This document shows, piece after piece, positions 62,885 to 64,000 of a DNA stretch of 64,000 bases. The position numbers were made by a program, and so were the translations under genes. The notes under the pieces were generated by a model. That model was not told the origin of the DNA and ran no database searches. It was given only the letters and a program-made list of their open reading frames with translations. The stretch comes from Clostridia bacterium. GTDB lineage: Bacteria; Bacillota; Clostridia; Oscillospirales; Acutalibacteraceae. The stretch covers positions 35,773 to 99,772 of the forward strand of contig JAGAMK010000060.1 in NCBI GenBank assembly GCA_017624735.1, read 5' to 3'. The first letter of the stretch is position 1, and each line of letters starts with the position of its first letter.

Positions 62885-62895
62885 GGATGAATCAA

Positions 62896-63849
62896 ATGAA
62901 AAAATCAGATTTGAAAAAAGTTGCACTTATTGGAACAGGTTTTGTTGGTATGAGTTTTGCTTATGCATTATTAAATAGTGGTGAATGCGACCAACTTGTC
63001 CTCATAGATATAAACAAGGTAAAAGCACACGGAGAATCAATGGATTTAAATCACGGACTCCCCTTCGCTAAAAGAAATATGTTGATATATGATGGAGAAT
63101 ATTCGGATTGTTGTGATGCCGATATTGTCGTAATTGCAGCTGGTGTTAATCAAAAAGAAGGAGAAAGTCGAATTGAACTTTTAAATCGCAATTACGAGGT
63201 ATTTAAATCAATCATAACTCCTGTTGTTAATAGTGGATTTGATGGAATTTTTCTTGTAGCCACAAATCCAGTTGACATTATGACAAAAATAACTCTTGAC
63301 CTTTCTGGATTTGAAAGTACAAGAGTTATTGGTAGTGGTACAACACTGGATACTGCAAGATTAAGATATTTGCTTGGAGATTATTTTAAAATAGACCCTA
63401 GAAATGTTCATGCGTATGTAATTGGTGAACATGGGGATAGTGAGATAATACCATGGTCACAAGCATATATAACAACAAAAAACATATATGACATTATTGA
63501 TTCTTCAAATGGATTATTCAAATTTGAAGATTTATATAAAATCAGTAAAAATGTTACAAATGCAGCTCAAGAAATTATCAGAGCAAAAAATGCGACATAT
63601 TATGGAATCGGAATGGCACTTGTAAGAATTGTTAGAGCAATATTTGGTGATGAAAAAAGTGCATTAACAGTTTCAGTTTTCTTAAACGGACAATATGGTG
63701 TAAATGGAATTTATGCTGGCCTGCCGGCAATAATTGGTAGAAACGGTGTAAAAGATGTTATAGTCTTAGATTTAAAAGAAAATGAAAGAACTGCATTTTT
63801 GTCATCTTGTAAATTCTTGGAAGAATGTGCAACATCTTTAAAGCATTAA
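62896..63849 (+). CDS. ldh: L-lactate dehydrogenase
   Basis: A 317-residue NAD-dependent enzyme reducing pyruvate to lactate. ALIGTGFVGMSFAYALL is the Rossmann loop, ATNPVDIMT and GSGTTLDTARLRY place the substrate Arg, and VIGEHGDSE holds the catalytic His. The residue following GTTLDTAR and Gln/Arg loop (AAGVNQKEGESR, with Gln rather than Arg after AAG.N) favour lactate over malate dehydrogenase. ATG at 62896 is eight bases after AAGGA; the ATG at 62887 overlaps that site. Pairing with asnB is unusual. Confidence 0.93.
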   Translation: MKKSDLKKVALIGTGFVGMSFAYALLNSGECDQLVLIDINKVKAHGESMDLNHGLPFAKRNMLIYDGEYSDCCDADIVVIAAGVNQKEGESRIELLNRNYEVFKSIITPVVNSGFDGIFLVATNPVDIMTKITLDLSGFESTRVIGSGTTLDTARLRYLLGDYFKIDPRNVHAYVIGEHGDSEIIPWSQAYITTKNIYDIIDSSNGLFKFEDLYKISKNVTNAAQEIIRAKNATYYGIGMALVRIVRAIFGDEKSALTVSVFLNGQYGVNGIYAGLPAIIGRNGVKDVIVLDLKENERTAFLSSCKFLEECATSLKH

Positions 63850-64000
63850 AAAACCACCCAGTTGGGGTCTCTCAATTAGGGATTTAACAGCCTTAAATCA
63901 ATGATTTTGGCACAAAACTTCGTTAAAATGCTTGAAATCCGTCAGGATTCCTTCGCATTTATGCCTTGTTTTGCACTCAAACTTATAAGATTTAAGGTGC
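63850..64000. repeat. Non-coding tail with nested inverted repeats
   Basis: No gene. GATTTAA / TTAAATC (63881-63887, 63893-63899, loop CAGCC) is a perfect hairpin. A larger one is built from AAATGC (63926-63931) with GCATTT (63955-63960) around AATCC-GTCA-GGATT (63936-63949). ACCCA / TGGGG near 63854-63867 could be part of a weak ldh terminator. The series may be a dispersed intergenic repeat cut by the window end. Confidence 0.45.

Noticed and set aside
1-64000. CRISPR arrays, tRNA or rRNA genes, insertion sequences and prophage genes
   Set aside because: No regularly spaced repeats, cloverleafs, rRNA sequence, transposase or phage proteins were found; xerD is a housekeeping-type recombinase, not an integrase of an element.

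Overview
The window is a contiguous, low-GC, densely coded stretch of a chromosome from what looks like a spore-forming anaerobic Firmicute (class Clostridia, probably an Oscillospiraceae/Ruminococcaceae-type gut bacterium; the family level is inference). The reasons are a complete spoIIIAA-AH operon plus cwlD- and spoIIM-like genes, a Rex redox repressor, a tyrosyl T-box, a lysine riboswitch, the long single-chain PurL, and Firmicute gene orders such as tepA-uppP-ftsK and nusB-xseAB-ispA-dxs-tlyA-nadK-argR-recN. No rRNA, tRNA, CRISPR array, phage or insertion sequence was found.

Layout. 1-5160: tail of a purine operon (purH end, purD, purL). 5152-5437: a tiny ferredoxin-thioredoxin-reductase-like Fe-S protein. 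5436-9270 (minus): aconitase-isocitrate dehydrogenase-rex operon, the oxidative route from citrate to 2-oxoglutarate linked to the NADH sensor. 9310-16282 (plus): TepA-like ClpP-fold protein, uppP, ftsK/spoIIIE, a YgiQ-type radical SAM protein and a membrane-anchored metallo-beta-lactamase-fold protein. 16299-18393: rpsB and tsf with a structured leader. 18469-21538: cwlD-like amidase, radA, a GME-fold-like protein and a small membrane protein. 21549-24839: a kinase-like P-loop protein, an unrecognised protein paired with an ECF-like sigma factor, a GNAT acetyltransferase, a hypoxanthine-type DNA glycosylase and an HD phosphohydrolase. 24885-27709 (minus): a large YfhO membrane protein.

27766-32394: the eight-gene spoIIIA operon, which builds the mother-cell side of the forespore feeding channel. 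32428-41839: a ten-gene operon opened by a possible attenuator before nusB and containing a TsaD paralogue, exonuclease VII, isoprenoid synthesis (ispA, dxs), tlyA, nadK, argR and recN. 41841-43376: tyrS behind a T-box. 43440-46989 (minus): asd-dapA-dapB-ACT protein behind a lysine riboswitch, so lysine/diaminopimelate synthesis is under feedback at the RNA level. 47029-49197: queA-tgt (queuosine). 49224-50835: yajC, a TIGR04086-type membrane protein and a SpoIIM-like protein, convergent with xerD (minus). 51812-52500: a long AT-rich gap with a strong promoter but no gene.

52501-58747 (minus): uvrB, a MATE/DinF-like transporter and uvrA form one compact operon with a LexA-like box at its promoter. 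58764-60938 (minus): a GH28 glycosidase and a sugar O-acetyltransferase. 61055-63849 (plus): asnB and L-lactate dehydrogenase. The last 150 bases hold nested inverted repeats and no gene.

All functional calls come from reading motifs and gene order; no database search was run.
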